Below, piece by piece: positions 36,962 through 50,600 of a stretch of DNA of 64,000 nucleotides (position 1 is the first letter of the stretch; each line of letters opens with the position of its first letter). This DNA comes from Centroberyx gerrardi (taxonomy: Eukaryota > Chordata > Actinopteri > Beryciformes > Berycidae): NCBI RefSeq assembly GCF_048128805.1, contig NC_135999.1, positions 20,628,949 to 20,692,948 of the forward strand, given 5' to 3'. A program made the position numbers and the translations under genes. The notes below the pieces were generated by a model. That model was not told the origin of the DNA, ran no database searches, and saw only the letters and a list, made by a program, of their open reading frames with translations.

Positions 36962-38214
36962 CACTGCAAATGTTAGAGCCATACTTTTCTCAGCACAAAT
37001 TTGCACTAGACCTTTTAAAACTTAAACTGTTTTATTTTGCATACCTATTTGTTGTGGCAATTTATCAAGAGGTTTATGTTTAATGCATTTTAGTTCTTGT
37101 GATCACTCTGCGGTAAAACCATAGAGATGAAACGGTTTAATCTCTATGGGTAAAACATTCTTCAACCTTGTTTCTGCTCAGTTTTCAGGAGCCTGGATCG
37201 ATGTGAACTGATTCAATTTCATGCATTCACTTTTGCTGTTCAGTGTGCAAAAGCTCTGCTCAAAATAACCTGTGAGGTATCAGTTGTCCAACCGGATGCA
37301 GCACATGGTGAATACGCTGTTAATCAGTCTGCAGCTAACTCAGATGGCTTTTCTACTCTGATGCTCAGCTCTCTGGATGTCCTGCAGACTGCAACTCAGG
37401 TGGGTCAGATACTTAAAAGTGAACATTGCTTAGAGATAATTAAATTAGGTTAGATCTGGTTAGATTATGGGAAAAATGTATTGTTTTCATTTATAGATTT
37501 TGACCCAAATAACTGAAAATTTATGGAAAATCACAGGACAAAATATGGAAAAATGATATTCACCCTCACTAAAGATCCAGATGTTCCCCAAGGCCGCTAA
37601 AGTTAATTCTGAGGGCCTTTTGCAGCCACATTAAGGAAAACATGTAATACAATCAGATTTTCTCGCGTTTTGATTGACACTTGAAGGGGGAAAAAGCGTG
37701 AGGAGGAAGGATGTGTCAGGTTTGCATCTCAGCTTTTGGTTCTTTTGCTGCATACTGCAGACAGGTGGTCATGTTTGTTTTAATTCAACATGGACCAGGC
37801 AACCCCGGCTGGACACACACACACACACACACAGTTTTGGTCTGGCAACAGAGTAAGAGCAACACTTTAGACTGGCCGCCGGCTCACAGGAAAGAAAGGG
37901 GAGGTGGGTACAGACACATAAATTGGGAAAAATAAGAAAGAAAGACAGCTAGAAAGAAGGTTTTAGTGGTTGGAAACAGTGTAATGGGTCTTTGAACTGA
38001 CGAGCTGACAGACAGCGATGTTTGGTATGGCTGTTTGAAGATACATTGTAAAATTTCACTGGGTGAAACTGCCAAAATATTAAACACGTCTCTCATAAAG
38101 GGAAGCATTGTTCAGTCAGAAGGTGAGGGACACAAGCAGCATCCATCAAAGGAGGTTCGAGAGATGGTGTGAAAAATAATAAGACGTATATCAATAAAAA
38201 AATCAATAAAAGTT
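36962..38214. other. non-coding, nothing recognised
   Basis: No exon recognised. Includes a short (CA)10 tract at 37813-37832. Confidence 0.4.
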
Positions 38215-38470
38215 TTAAACAGTCTTAAAACCCATCTTTTTATCCTGGCTTTCCATTGATTTTATTGTTTTTATCATCTCTTTAACTTCTTTCTGTGTAG
38301 TTTATGTGTTTGCTTTGGTGTTCTTTTATATTGTGTTCTTTTATCAAGTTGTTGTCGCTCTTTTACATTGGGATTATCCTATTATGCTTAAATTACTGTC
38401 TCTCTTTTTGTGAAGCACTTTGTAACCCTTGGTTTCGAAAGGTGCTATATACATAAAATCTTACCTACTT
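38215..38470 (+). repeat. LINE (L2-type) 3' end fragment
   Basis: Contains CTTAAAACCCATCTTTTTAT and, 180 bases on, GTGAAGCACTTTGTAACC and AAGGTGCTATATACATAAAA, the usual 3' tail of fish L2-like non-LTR elements. No reverse transcriptase frame remains. Confidence 0.6.
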
Positions 38471-41400
38471 ACTAATACAAATACTACAGTAAGAAGACAT
38501 TGTAACAGTTAAACATAGAAGCAATCTCAAACATATGCACACCAAAGCTGTTCAACTGTCCCAAGTTGATTTCAAAGCCCACAGAAGGAATTCAGCATCA
38601 GCATCTTCAGCTCTTCATTAGCACATCTGAAAGGGCATCATTTTCAGTGTCTATTAATCTTGGATTAAGGATCCAATATTTTTAAAATTTCTGATTGTCT
38701 TCCCTTTTTATGGTACCCATTTAGTCTCTGAGAGCATCAAGCATTTGGCCTCCATGTGTGTTTTTCCTCCAACTCACTCTGAAAGGAGACCCTACTGCCC
38801 CCATTTTCCTCATCAATTGCTCTTACAAATGGTGCCATTTGGCCTCTGCAGCCCTCTGGCTCTTCCAATACCAAGTCTGGGGTTTGAGGCTCCCTCTGCA
38901 CCCTCTCTCCATCCGTTGACCACAAAGTGATCTTCAAAAAAACCCCACTGACTGTAAACCTGGTGATCTTTGAAGCGCTCTCTGGCGGAGAGGCTCTTAA
39001 AATGGTTTTAGCTGGGAATCGTGAAATCTCTATCTATTCATGAAGTTGGAAATGTAATATTAAAGAAAAGCAGAGGGATCTCTTGGTAACTGCTTAGCAA
39101 AGGCATTCTATGTTTTAATCTCCATTTCCAAATCTTGTGTAGCACCCATAATATGCACATGCACACATACCACATATTGTTTCCCCCTGGCCTCATACTC
39201 AATACTTCCCTACCATGACTGTCCAGAGATCCTTCTCATCGCTCATTTCACCAAAACTCTTCATGTACAGCACATGCCAGGATGTCAGGAAGACTGATCG
39301 GATTGTTTCTTACCCATGGAATAAACTTTGCAGCTGACAGGATTTGCGGTTTGCCAGAAACAGTCTAATATTTGAAATATGAACATTTTTTCGAAAACCA
39401 GGGCAAAGCAATTTAGTCCTACAACAGCGGATTAGTTTGCCAAACCTTCTCGCATCCGCAATTACGATGTACTATTTTGAATCAAACAATGTGACATCAC
39501 GTAAATGTATTCAGTGTGACAAAGATAACCTCAGGTCAAGTGCTTGTGCATTCCTCACCGACATTTTAAGGAGATGCCAGCTATTATGAGTGGAAAGCCA
39601 CATGCTATCCGTCTAGCCGCTTGAGAATCAACAAGTCAACAAGAAATTGTGGAATGTTTGAGTATTCAGCCAAATGCTGAGGAGGAGGTGGAGAGGGATG
39701 GAGATGCTGCTGACAAGCATGCCGACTGAAAATGAAACGAGTTCAGCTACTTTTCTCTGATGAAAACTCACCACTCCTTGTAGAGCCGACTGTTTGAAAA
39801 GTGCAAACTCTGCCTGGTTCGTGTGAATGGTTGGAGCACACACCCCATTAAAAGTCATTTCTAAATATTTCAGTTATTGTTTTGACCTATATGTCTTAAA
39901 CCCTGTGGAGAAGGGAGGGAGTGGAGTCAGATAGAAACAGTCCACGCCTAGAAAATAAACCCCACGATTGTATGGTATGAATCCACAAGCACTCACATTT
40001 TACTCCGCCCTGGGGCAATGCAAACCCAGAGGATTACCGTGGTTGATTTTCCTGTTCTCCACTACTGAGATACAGGCAGTACTGAAATAATACTGACATT
40101 AATTAATGGTCTTTGAAAACCATAGTGAAGTGAAGTATGAAGATGGAGTGATGCACTGCAGATAAACTCCACTTCTATCAAATTTTTGTCAGTCAAAACA
40201 AACATTCTGTGTAAATTACAAGATTATTCACCTTATAACAATGGCTGTTCAATATGAAGGGCCTTTTCAATGAGGAGAATTGTCAGTTATGCACTGCAAG
40301 GTCATAGTTCTAGTTTTTTACAATAAACTTACAGAAAGTGTGATGCATATAATGCCATCTTAAAAACTAAGTGCACTTAATTTTGTGACAGAATACAGGA
40401 AAGCAGATGTGCAGGAAGATATCCTCAACGTTAAGAGGCAACTGTGTTGACACAGCTGAATATTTACTGTGGCAGTTGAGCAGAACAGGAGAACAGCTGT
40501 TCGACAGCAGTTTCAGACCCACTGGCAGCGGATCGGCCTATTCAGCTCCACTTTCCACAGTGACACAGAATAACCTCCGATGTGACATGATCTGAAAGAA
40601 ACCAAAGGCTCCGAGCTGATGTTAGATAGAGGCAGACAGTTAGAGGTCCGGATAAACCTTATTTATTTTGAAGCTTCAGCTTATCCAAACCCAGACATTT
40701 TGTCTCGCAGTGCAGTAAATATAGCCTAGTGCTAAGTTGTTGGTGGCTTTCTTCATAAGGGCTTTAATGAGGCGTAGAATGATAATCATGGATGTCAGAT
40801 GAGGTGGACATGTTTGATTTACAGCTTGGGGTTAGTGTGTGTAGCTTCCCTGCTGCTCTCTGCTAACTATCCATCAAGATACATACTGTACATATCCTAC
40901 AGAACCCTTTGCAGCCTATCTATCATAGCTATGCAGCATATTATCCAATGCATTTAGCAAACACTATAAAAAAAAATTCAAAATACTAATAAAAGACAAT
41001 AAAAAAATAGTTTCTTTCTTTCTTGTGTCCATGGTATTGCCCATTGCACCTACTGTAACCGATTTTTATCAAACATAAGCAATAGTTGAATACTAATTTG
41101 GCCACTACATATCTATTGACATCAAATAAAAAAAAAAAAATTGTGAATAACTTTATACTACAAAACAGGAAGAATGCAAATCGCTAAGACTTACCTCTAA
41201 TAACATAGAAGTTCTCCATTCATTACTGATATTTTAGGCTATTTAAATTGCTGTATGTACGGCAATAGTTACAGTCATATAGTAACAGCAGAACGGTCAT
41301 AATGTGCACATGGCTCAATATTCACAAATCTTGGCCAAATCTTTCACAGCAAATCAACCACATTTTTCTTCTCTCATCAATCCTCAGCAAACCGTCTGCA

Positions 41401-41630
41401 TGTTGAATGAAGCACATGAGGCAAAGTGTAGTCTGGTAAAAGATTAAGACGTCTGGTCTGGTCTCTGGACAATAACTTACCTTCTCTAGCATAAATCCTA
41501 CCATCCTGTTGGATCTAGGTCCTTATCTTCCAGGTTTTCATTTTTTACTGTAAACCTCTTACCACTGTCCATGATGGATCAGGGAGCAGCAGACTGAAAC
41601 TGTTGTCTGCACAGTGGTATCTGTGACTCT
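38471..41630. other. non-coding, nothing recognised
   Basis: No coding exon, RNA gene or clear mobile element recognised on either strand. Confidence 0.4.
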
Positions 41631-41636
41631 GTGTGT

Positions 41637-41680
<44 letters not shown>
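41631..41680. repeat. (GT)n(GA)n compound microsatellite
   Basis: About 18 GT units with one AT interruption, then seven GA units. Confidence 0.95.
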
Positions 41681-41708
41681 CCATGTATGACTGGTCCATA
41701 TGACTGGT

Positions 41709-41733
41709 CCCCCCCCCCCCCCCCCCCCCCCCC
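41709..41733. repeat. poly-C tract of 25 bases
   Basis: Uninterrupted homopolymer flanked by ACTGGT and GATCATC. The length may be unreliable because homopolymers are error-prone in sequencing. Confidence 0.95.
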
Positions 41734-41984
41734 GATCATCAGTAACTTCTCTGATTAGCTGTTTGGTTTGCCACACTCAGATAGTCTGGGTTTGAGGTTC
41801 TGGCTCACACAGCAGTTCTGGCTCACACAACAGGCCTGAAAGACAAGAAAAGACAACAGTTTTTGGCGAGGTGCCAGCTTGGACTGTCTCTGGATCTGTT
41901 GATATTCATCAGGAGTATAGAGCAGCATTTCTCCCTGTGCAAGTTTGCTTATGTCTCAATGTTGCTGCTGCCGTTTCACACTTT

Positions 41985-42085
41985 TCCCCGTTTTGTAACC
42001 CTCTCTATCTTGTAAAGCACTTTGGTACACACTGGTTTTGTGTTATATAAAGTGCTATACACGTAAAGTTAAACTTGTCTTGAGA
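41985..42085 (+). repeat. LINE (L2-type) 3' tail fragment
   Basis: Contains TTGTAAAGCACTTTGGTACA and ATATAAAGTGCTATACACGT, the same tail type as at 38.4 kb. Confidence 0.5.
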
Positions 42086-43834
42086 GTAAACAAGGACAAC
42101 AAACAATCATTTCACATATAAAAATGGCGATGGCATGACAGAATGAAATCTCTGTCAGTGAGGAGGGGTTTCTGGAACGGAGCAGCATGTCCCAGCAACT
42201 AGATACGGGCAAGGCCAACATGATGAAGCTGTTTTGTCAAAATTTATGGCCTCTGTCAGGATTAACTGCCGGGTCTTTAGGGAGTTGGAGGGAAAGGAGA
42301 CAAGGGAAGGCACCGAGTACTCCAGCGAGGACAGCAGAACAAACTGATGTCATGAAATGTACCAAGTAAAAAAGATTAGTTGTGTACTAGCTCTTCCTGT
42401 GAGTTTCAGCACTGTGCATCCCAATATAGTCACAGTCTACTGGTGGCTACTGAGCAGTTGGGGGTTAAGTGCCTTGCTCCAGGTCTCCCCGAGAGTAGTT
42501 CAGGAGGGGGAGGAAAGGAGGGGAAGCATTACACATTCATTCTCCCCATCCAGATTTTCCCCAGCTGGTCCAGCTGAACCATTGACTTTCCTGTCACAGA
42601 CCGTCTTCTGAAATGTCCTCGAGCAACACTTCCCAGAACGTCTCCATTTACAGTGAACAGGAGAAAGGTTTTGTGCATACTGTGCTAACACCCGTGCTGT
42701 TTTTCCAGGGAGGTGGGAATACTTTATTTCATAACTGTTAGAGCTACTGTGAAATGATGCTCATTTGGGTGCTAAAGTTCAAGCAAACATCAAACATCAG
42801 CCAGTGATGCTTTATCCACAGGACAGTCTTAGTTCTCTGGATTCTAGATTTGAGTTTGTTTATGAATACAAATCTAAGATCCTAGGAATAACACTGAATT
42901 CTGACTTATTCAGACTTTTTTAAATAAATCCAACATAGAATCTCTTCAATAACTATTTCTTTTTGTTCAGCCAATTTTATGGCTCTTTTAGTGAGGAAGT
43001 GCTATTCTTAAAACTCCCCTTTATTTTTGCTATTCATAAGACCTTAACATTTCAGTGGCTTTTTTTTTTCTTTTCAAAAGTCTTATAATGTTTCTGGCTC
43101 TTTACCTTGCAGGCTAAACCAATGACAGTTTTCCATATCAGAGTTTAATGGGCTAAATCAGCTCAGATTTTGAGGTTATACTGACTGTGGTGGCTGAGCC
43201 AAACTAAACCCATCTCATGCCCTGGACAAACACACCACCTTTATGAATCTATAGGAACACTCTGGTCGTCTCCAACTGGGCTGCTGGAGCCGTCTCAATG
43301 GCTTGTGGTACGTTCATAAATTGTATATTCCTTTGCCAAGAAAGAGAACTGGAAGGTGAGAATGACAGTGGCAAATATAAATTCTCAGCTTGAAGGGAAA
43401 GGATTTTCTGTGCTTCTTGATATACTACTGTGTGTGACTCCCACATTCCCATTTCAGGGCCATTCCAATCAGATAAAGGTTTAAAAAGAAATCAATTTGC
43501 AATGCATCACCAATCTCTGCCAGCTCAGCAGAAAGATAAGAGAAGATGGTGCTTTGCAGGGGGCCTCAGCACATTTGAATACAGGGAGCAGTTTGATCCA
43601 TGACACCACCCACCACTACATAACACATGGGCCACACGCTCAGTTGCTTTGCTGATGTCTGTGGTAATAAAAGTGAAGGGCTCGCCTCCTCGTAGTGATT
43701 AATGAAGGGTCCTGTCGATGTGTGTAAAAGAAGGGAAGTGGTAATTAAAGTGGGTCTACGGCAGAGCAAGATTTAGGAACCAAAGACTGCTGGTCAAGTC
43801 AGCAAAGAGCTTATTAATAGTAGACGGCGGCATG

Positions 43835-43874
<40 letters not shown>

Positions 43875-45479
43875 ATCACTCCATCACCTATTCAACACAC
43901 GTACTTCTTACCGGAAGCACCAACCAGTGCTTTTGATGTCACCATCCAGAAACGAGTGCACTGTGTATTTTCATTGGATTATTAATAATGAGTATTCAGC
44001 GCTCAGTGAGATTTTCAAGAGTTTGGTTTGATGGTTCAGATTTAAATGAAGTGCTTATAGTAGCCATATCAGAAGGCATATAACCCTCAGTTTCCATGCT
44101 GGAAAAATAAAAAACTTTTCTATATTGTTATAAATAATATCTATTGGTATTAGAAGTTTAAAATCATGATATTGTAGCCACTGAAGCATCATTTTATCAA
44201 GTGTGACTGATTGAAGCCTTATTTTCAGAGTGTGTGGCCCTCAATTCCATGGTTCCATAGTTCCATTTCATGGTTAGTTTGCTTATGCTCGAATTGGAGA
44301 AACTAAGTTTTTCTGTAACTTAACAGACTGATTAGCAGACTAGATTCCAACTGATACAGTTTGCAATGAAATTATTTACCCATCATTTTGCAATTTGCGT
44401 GTTTAATTGGAATTCATTAGGGTGAAATGAAATCGCTCTTTTCCAGCCCTTGTAGTGAAGGAGATGTAGCTTGTGGAGCCACAATAATGTAGGTGATAAT
44501 GAGATGAAGACAGCAATACAGTGTCTATTTCTAGATTTGGCAGATTTGGCATGATTCACCCGAAATGTCTGATTGTTTTTCATAGACAATTTGTTCCATT
44601 ACCATGAAGGCAGTTGTTGACTGTTGTAAGGCAAAACAGATTCTGCTGCTGTTTGGTGATTGGGGGCTTAAATCGACACAGAACAATCAGCCAAAAAAGG
44701 CTGGAAGACATAAAACGCTATCTAATGAAGACAAACTGAATCTGGCTCGAAATGGCTGGACCATTAGCTAACAGTCTGAGAGCCACATGGTAATGAGCCA
44801 TGCCGGGGTTTGAGAGAAGGCTTGTCATTCTCTGCTTTCTTCTACTCTATTTCTGTTTTATTCTGATGAATCAATTGAGAAACATTTAAGTCCCATTATC
44901 CTCGTTTGACTGTAATGAACGCTGGATTGACTCAAATGGCAGATAAATGCTTTCTCACCAAATGGCGTTTTATGCTCTCACACATCATAAGTATTTTCTG
45001 TCAAGAGCAAACCCAAAAAATGTGACCAGACTGATAAGAAAATCATATAATTTGGTGCAATTCTGTGGCCATCTCAACCACTGTTCTTGTTTCTAAATAT
45101 AAACACAGCTGGCATATTTTGTGTGTGACCAATGTTTTTTGTTAGACATTATGATGAAAATTCTCACGGTTGTATCATCTGATAAGTAGAGTCTTAGACG
45201 AATGACCATGCCATCTTAACAAAACATTCACTACTCCCCATACTGTCTCCATTTTAGCACAGGTTAGATTCATTTGAATCTCAGGCTGTTTGTGGATAGC
45301 TTCCATTGTGTGTAAAATGACTAGCGAACAAGTGAACAAGTTGGATAAGGTAAGGATTAATACTGATATACTAATGTACTGAGGGACAAAAGATATTCAT
45401 ATGGCATATTTCATAACATTTGAGTTTGCATTACACACCAACTCAGACATTTACCAACAACAAGAGGAACTGCTCATTA
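42086..45479. other. non-coding, with one CA microsatellite
   Basis: No exon recognised. A (CA)18 tract lies at 43837-43872. The stretch 44750-44960 is complex and of even base composition, as conserved enhancers often are, but conservation cannot be judged here. Confidence 0.4.
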
Positions 45480-46022
45480 GGGTTGGGGCCATTCATGAAC
45501 TGAGTTGAGAATGTATTTTAAATTCCAATTCAGTTCCTAGAGTTGGAATTGGAATTGGAATGTCACCCAGCTCTAAGGAAACGGAATTGGAATTGAATTG
45601 GAATCACAGGAAGCAAAATTGAATTCCATTAAATTCCATTACATTCCACTTCTAAGAGAGGCTGTAAACATTAGGAATCAAACATTATGAATCAAATAAG
45701 ACAGTTAAACAAATCAAATACATTCAATCAAAATAATGTATGTATTATGATTACATGTTATGCAGGATCAATTCTCATTTTCATTTGTTGTTGCTGATAT
45801 TCATTATTGTTGATATATATAACACTACATGTAATCTCAGATATGTGGTAAGAACAAAAAAAAAAACATGGAATTTCACAGAATCTCATTGAATTAAATT
45901 CAACTTCCTGAAATTTCAATTCACTTCCAACTCTATTTCCTGTGGGTTTTTTTCTAATTTCCAATTCCAATTCCTCATCTGAATTGGAATTGATGAGTTA
46001 ATTCATGAACTGACCCAACCCT
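45480..46022. mobile_element. hAT-like non-autonomous element with GGAATTGG-rich ends
   Basis: The left end AGGGTTGGGGCCATTCATGA and the right end, read inverted as AGGGTTGGGTCAGTTCATGA, are clear terminal inverted repeats. Runs of GGAATTGGAATT occur inside both ends. This terminal structure is familiar from abundant fish elements. No transposase frame; the target duplication is decayed. Confidence 0.65.
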
Positions 46023-47118
46023 CATAGTGCTCATAGTGTTGTGTTTGGTTGGTGGTGATTTTCATGTCTCAGGAGGGGCGATCTATCTCTTCACTCAGTG
46101 CTTCCAAACCACATCAGCCACACAGAAGTCCAATCCATCACTGCTCTCCCAGCCACAGTGAGAAGGGGGGGGGGGGGGCAGATTTGACTACTGGGCATGC
46201 TCGGAGGAGGAAAATAAAAAATAAAAAAAACAGCTCTGCAATACTAATTTCTAGTAACTTTTAAAAAGGCTATCTGAAAATAAAGAAAGAATGACTCAGG
46301 TGCTAAGTGACAGATCTGACTTTATGTGTTGGTTACAGCAGGCTTTCAGCCAATCTATCTAGTTTTGCCTGTTTCTCATTAATAATAATACGAATAACAA
46401 TAATAATAATTTAATAATTTCCGTTTTCGAATTACAGTGTTTTATGGGCCTAGTTGTATTTTCCTTCCAACTGCACTGATATTTATCTGGTTTCTAGTCA
46501 TTTATTTTTTGCGGTGCACTGGTCCTTTTTAAGGGCCAAGTGTGTTTTTTCTCCAAGCCCTGCTAGAACACTGACTGGCTTTAGCTTGGAAATATGTTAA
46601 TTATAAAGTACATACAAAAAGCCATGCAAAGAAACGTTTCAGACAAGATGCAAGCCATCCAATATGGTGAAGAAGAATTAAGTTTAAGTTTAGCTGCAAA
46701 ACAGCCTAACTGCCATTTTAAAAATCAGCACAGACGAAAATATAGTGCTGTAATAATATCAGAGAAAGATTACATACTTACAAGCATACCTGACACTGAG
46801 GCAAATAGACAAAGTATTGTCTTTACATAACTGACGGACAGAGGTGTCTGTGATTTTTGGAAGCAGTGGCAACAAAGCTATTGACCTTTTGTTGTTGACA
46901 GTCATATAGCTTTATATAACTTTTTACACATTTATTCCTCCTTGGCGCAATATCATACCTTTCATTTGCTGCACATCCTCTTTTTTCTTTTCTCTCTCTA
47001 TCGGCACCTGACCAGTAGGCTAGTGTTATTGGACATCTTGCCGTTTGATTACCATGAATTTCTTCATCATGATTGACACTTTAACGGTCCTGTGCTCGCT
47101 GACTGCTCTGCTCCATCA
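46023..47118. other. non-coding, with poly-G tract
   Basis: Fourteen consecutive G at 46165-46178 and an (AAT)n-like patch near 46380-46430. No exon recognised. Confidence 0.4.
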
Positions 47119-47358
47119 GATCAAGTGAAGAGGCATCACTCTGCTCACAATATAAATGTATTTATTTTTTCTACACAGTTAATATCATTTCATTGTCGTT
47201 TTGCCCACAAAGGCCTGCATCAGAATGTAAGCCATTATATTCTTTACAATCTGCCTTTGCGGGCCAAAACGTCATGGAATGATTTGAATATTGCAGAACA
47301 GAACATGTAATTACAATATATTTAATTTAAGGCCAGAGTGACACCTCTTCACATGATC
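47119..47358. repeat. 240-bp imperfect palindrome
   Basis: The outer arms GATCAAGTGAAGAGGCATCA (47119-47138) and, inverted, GATCATGTGAAGAGGTGTCA (right end at 47358) match at 17 of 20. A second inner pair, CGTTTTGCCCACAAAGGC (47197-47214) against inverted CGTTTTGGCCCGCAAAGGC (47253-47271), shares nearly the same centre, so the whole block can fold on itself. Confidence 0.75.
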
Positions 47359-47559
47359 TATGCAGCTTTGTTTTTGGCTGCAGCTGGTTGAATATGACAG
47401 TTTGGAGCGCTGCCTTGGCTGCTGTCTGCTTCTCACCGATATGAAGCCCTATCAAGTCTATTTCTTGTCGAAGGCTTTTCAAAATAAAAGTCCCGCGGTC
47501 GATTTTTCAATGCGGAGGCAAAATAACACAATGTCGTGTTTTTTTTTTGTTTTTTTTTG

Positions 47560-47633
47560 AGGGGGACATTTTAAGCATCTTTTAATATTGGAGGGGACAT
47601 GTCCCCCCTGTCTCCCGTACTTCCTACGCCCGT
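47560..47633. mobile_element. terminal fragment of a hAT-like element
   Basis: On the minus strand the end reads CACGGGCGTAGGAAGTACGG, followed by GGGGGGACATGTCCCC, a terminus I associate with a common fish hAT-type transposon. The opposite end was not found in the window. Confidence 0.45.
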
Positions 47634-49970
47634 GTGTGGCTTGTTGGTTGAGGTTATCGTCATGAATCACATTTTTATCACATTCAGTGTTTGACTTTTG
47701 CCAAGCGCCTACAGTAAATGAAGCAATCTTAAAATGTTTCCGAAAAGAAACCACACATGGGGTGTTGCCAGTTTGAAAAAAAAGTGTTAGCGCTTGTGCA
47801 AGAAGCTGGACACTTGCCTCCAGTTATTTCCTGTGTCATCACACACAGCTTTGACAGTATGGCAGACAATGGAGGCTTCCGGCAACCGTATCTTTACTTG
47901 AGATACAGACGCATAACTCACACTCGCTCTCAACCTTGAAACTTACCTTGCTTTCAAGTTCAATAGGTATTTATGGACACCCGCTGTGAACATGCTGAGA
48001 ATAGCTTTTTCCCAAGATACACCACTCCAGCAAAAAGGAGTGTTCCAGCTCGTTGCTTAATGATGCTGTTCATATTTATCATGCTGTACTTACCTCCAGC
48101 CCAACCTTCTCCTCTCTGCTTACAGCACAATGAAACAAGTATCAAACAAATTGGTGGAAAGTTTGTTTCATCAGGTAATTTGTCAATTTGTCACTGGACA
48201 CCCGACGGTGCTGTAAAGGTGATTCTAATATAAGGTAAATGTCAAAATTGATACTGTAATTTAGGGTGCAGTAATCATAAATTGTTGTATATTACAGATG
48301 GTTCACGTTTACTGGTAGAATAACAGATTCAAGCAAAGTTCACACAAGCTGTTGTTAGTAAAAAAAAAAACAAATTTCCTAAACTCATCAAGAGACTCAT
48401 CTCACCAGCAGCAGAGGACACACAGACCTTTTTATTGAGGTTACAACAAGCAGACACGCAGAGCAGCGAGCTTCATGCAGAGTCTCTAATTGAACAGTGT
48501 TAATTAATTCTAAACCTCCAGCCTCTTCTGTCGGGTGAAAACCTTGTATCTCCATGAACTAAGAAAAGCAGCCTTGTTTTTAACTTTGATGACCATGCAT
48601 TTTTGAGTTTATCCAATTGGTTTTGACAGTGTGTCATAAACTGAAGGGTTGTAGCATTTTCTCATCTCATAGAGGAGCATGTAGTCCTTCAGTTCAAGTT
48701 TATTAAAACATGAAAATCATCTAAATTGGAGTTACAAGGCTTTCACCCGACAGCGACAATATGCAGAAAAGTCATAGAGATAGTGTTTCACCACTAGAGC
48801 TGGTGAGTGTTGAGATGCTCCAAGGATGCTGTTTATTATGTGGAGTATCTCTATTTCAGTCTTTCTTTGATGATATAATAGAAGCAGCTGGTTTGGGGTA
48901 TAAGGGCTGCAAAAACTGTAATTCAGCGTGTTGCCCCGTCTTGAGGCTCTAGAGGCTTCATACAGTAAAGTGTACAGTGAAAAGTGAAGTAAAGTGAATG
49001 GAGCAAAGATAAACTTATAGTCTGAAGACACATCTGTTACTGGAAACCAAGTGTAAGTAGTTTTGAGGATTGGTTTACTTCTGCTCTGTCATGGCAGTTG
49101 ATGTCATTCTATGATATGTCAGGTAGTTCATTCACATAAGGATGATTCAAGGTGTTCATTAGAGTTATGACATTTACACTTAAAATTTGTGTCAGCTTCC
49201 TCTTTCCATCATATTTTGATAGGCACAATGACTCCACATGTGTGTGTAACCTACGCATTCAGCCTCTGACTGCTGTTGAGTTTAGTTTGGTCTTACAGTG
49301 CCAAAAAAATATTAAAATGAGAGTTGAATGAGGAAGAGTTTTACCGAGAAGATAGGAGATACATTGACTGATTATCAACATGAAGCGAAGTGGTGAGACG
49401 TTGCTGTACGAGTTTTTCCAGTTGGAACATCGTCACACCCAGGGAACCGGGAATGACGAGACATAAAACTAATATTTACCTGTGCCTAGCTCTAGGCTCC
49501 AATAAAACTGTCAACTATTAAAGCCTATATACTTTTCAATGATTTGAAAGTTTTATAGTCCACTGTTTATTATGACAAATCAAATGGAAAAATAAGTTGG
49601 TACTGCCTTCATTTTAAGGATCCAAAAATAGGTTTTATTATTTTTATTTTTATTTTTTGGAAAGCTCACTAACATGCACACAAAACACACACAAACACAC
49701 ACACAAGGACACACACATACATGTGCACACTATTTAATTGATTCTAGGCACAATAGTTCATTTCACAAAGTACTGTCCAAGCATTTGCTCCATGCCTTTG
49801 GCTTATGCAAACACTCGTGTACACTTGCTGCAGTGTTTACATTCACCTTGGTGAACTGCAACCAATTCTATGGAGGGAGCCTGGGGCAGCATCTGCTAAA
49901 ATACTACAGAACATACTGTGCAAAATGTTTGAGGGTTACATAAAACACTGAAGCCTAACTGCTTGAACAA
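47634..49970. other. non-coding, nothing recognised
   Basis: No exon recognised. A CA-rich patch lies at 49674-49720. Confidence 0.4.
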
Positions 49971-49975
49971 CACAG

Positions 49976-50600
49976 TTAAAGGATAAGGCTGGTGTTTTTT
50001 AATGCATTGCTTACCATCAACAAATCCTATGAAAATAACAAAATCAACAATGCGTTTGCTCTACTTCCGTTACTTTCTGACTTCCCACGTACCGTTTTTA
50101 GCCGTCAACCCGGAAGTCATTGGCTCCAATTGTAAGCTAAAAACCTTGAAATACAGCTCACAAAGACATAGTTTCAATTTTAAAAATCGCTAACTGTTAC
50201 CATGAAAAGTCAGGCTGTTATAGTCATTACCAAATCAAATTCAAATGGGAACAAATTCTTCATTACGCCGGGGACTATTTTCAGTGCTACGGAACTACTT
50301 TGCTGAGATCGCAAACGTGTCTACAGCCGGCTTATTAAGTTGTTTGAGGAAAAAGTCAGCTGGCCCGGTGCATCGCGATGATGAAATATGTTGCCCAGAG
50401 CAAAGGCATGGCTCTTTGACGTGTTTTTAATTGTTTTTTTAATACAATGGAGTTCTATGGCTGTTGGGACATGGCTGCATTGGGCACTGGCTACATGGAC
50501 GAGACTTGTTGGCAAAACAAAATCATTGCTGATTTTGTTATTTTCATAGGATTTGTTGACGGTAAGCAATGCATTAAAAAACACCAGCCTTATCCTTTAA
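49976..50600. mobile_element. TTAA-flanked MITE with about 75-bp terminal inverted repeats
   Basis: TTAA at 49976-49979 and 50597-50600 bracket the element. The left end AGGATAAGGCTGGTGTTTTT continues as an inverted match to the right end for about 75 bases with only two or three mismatches (e.g. TTACCATCAACAAATCC against TTACCGTCAACAAATCC). TTAA targets are used by piggyBac and Kolobok transposases. No transposase frame is inside. Confidence 0.85.

Noticed and set aside
36901..37083. 60-codon frame in duplication copy 2
   Set aside because: Not preserved in copy 1 and AT-rich; chance frame.
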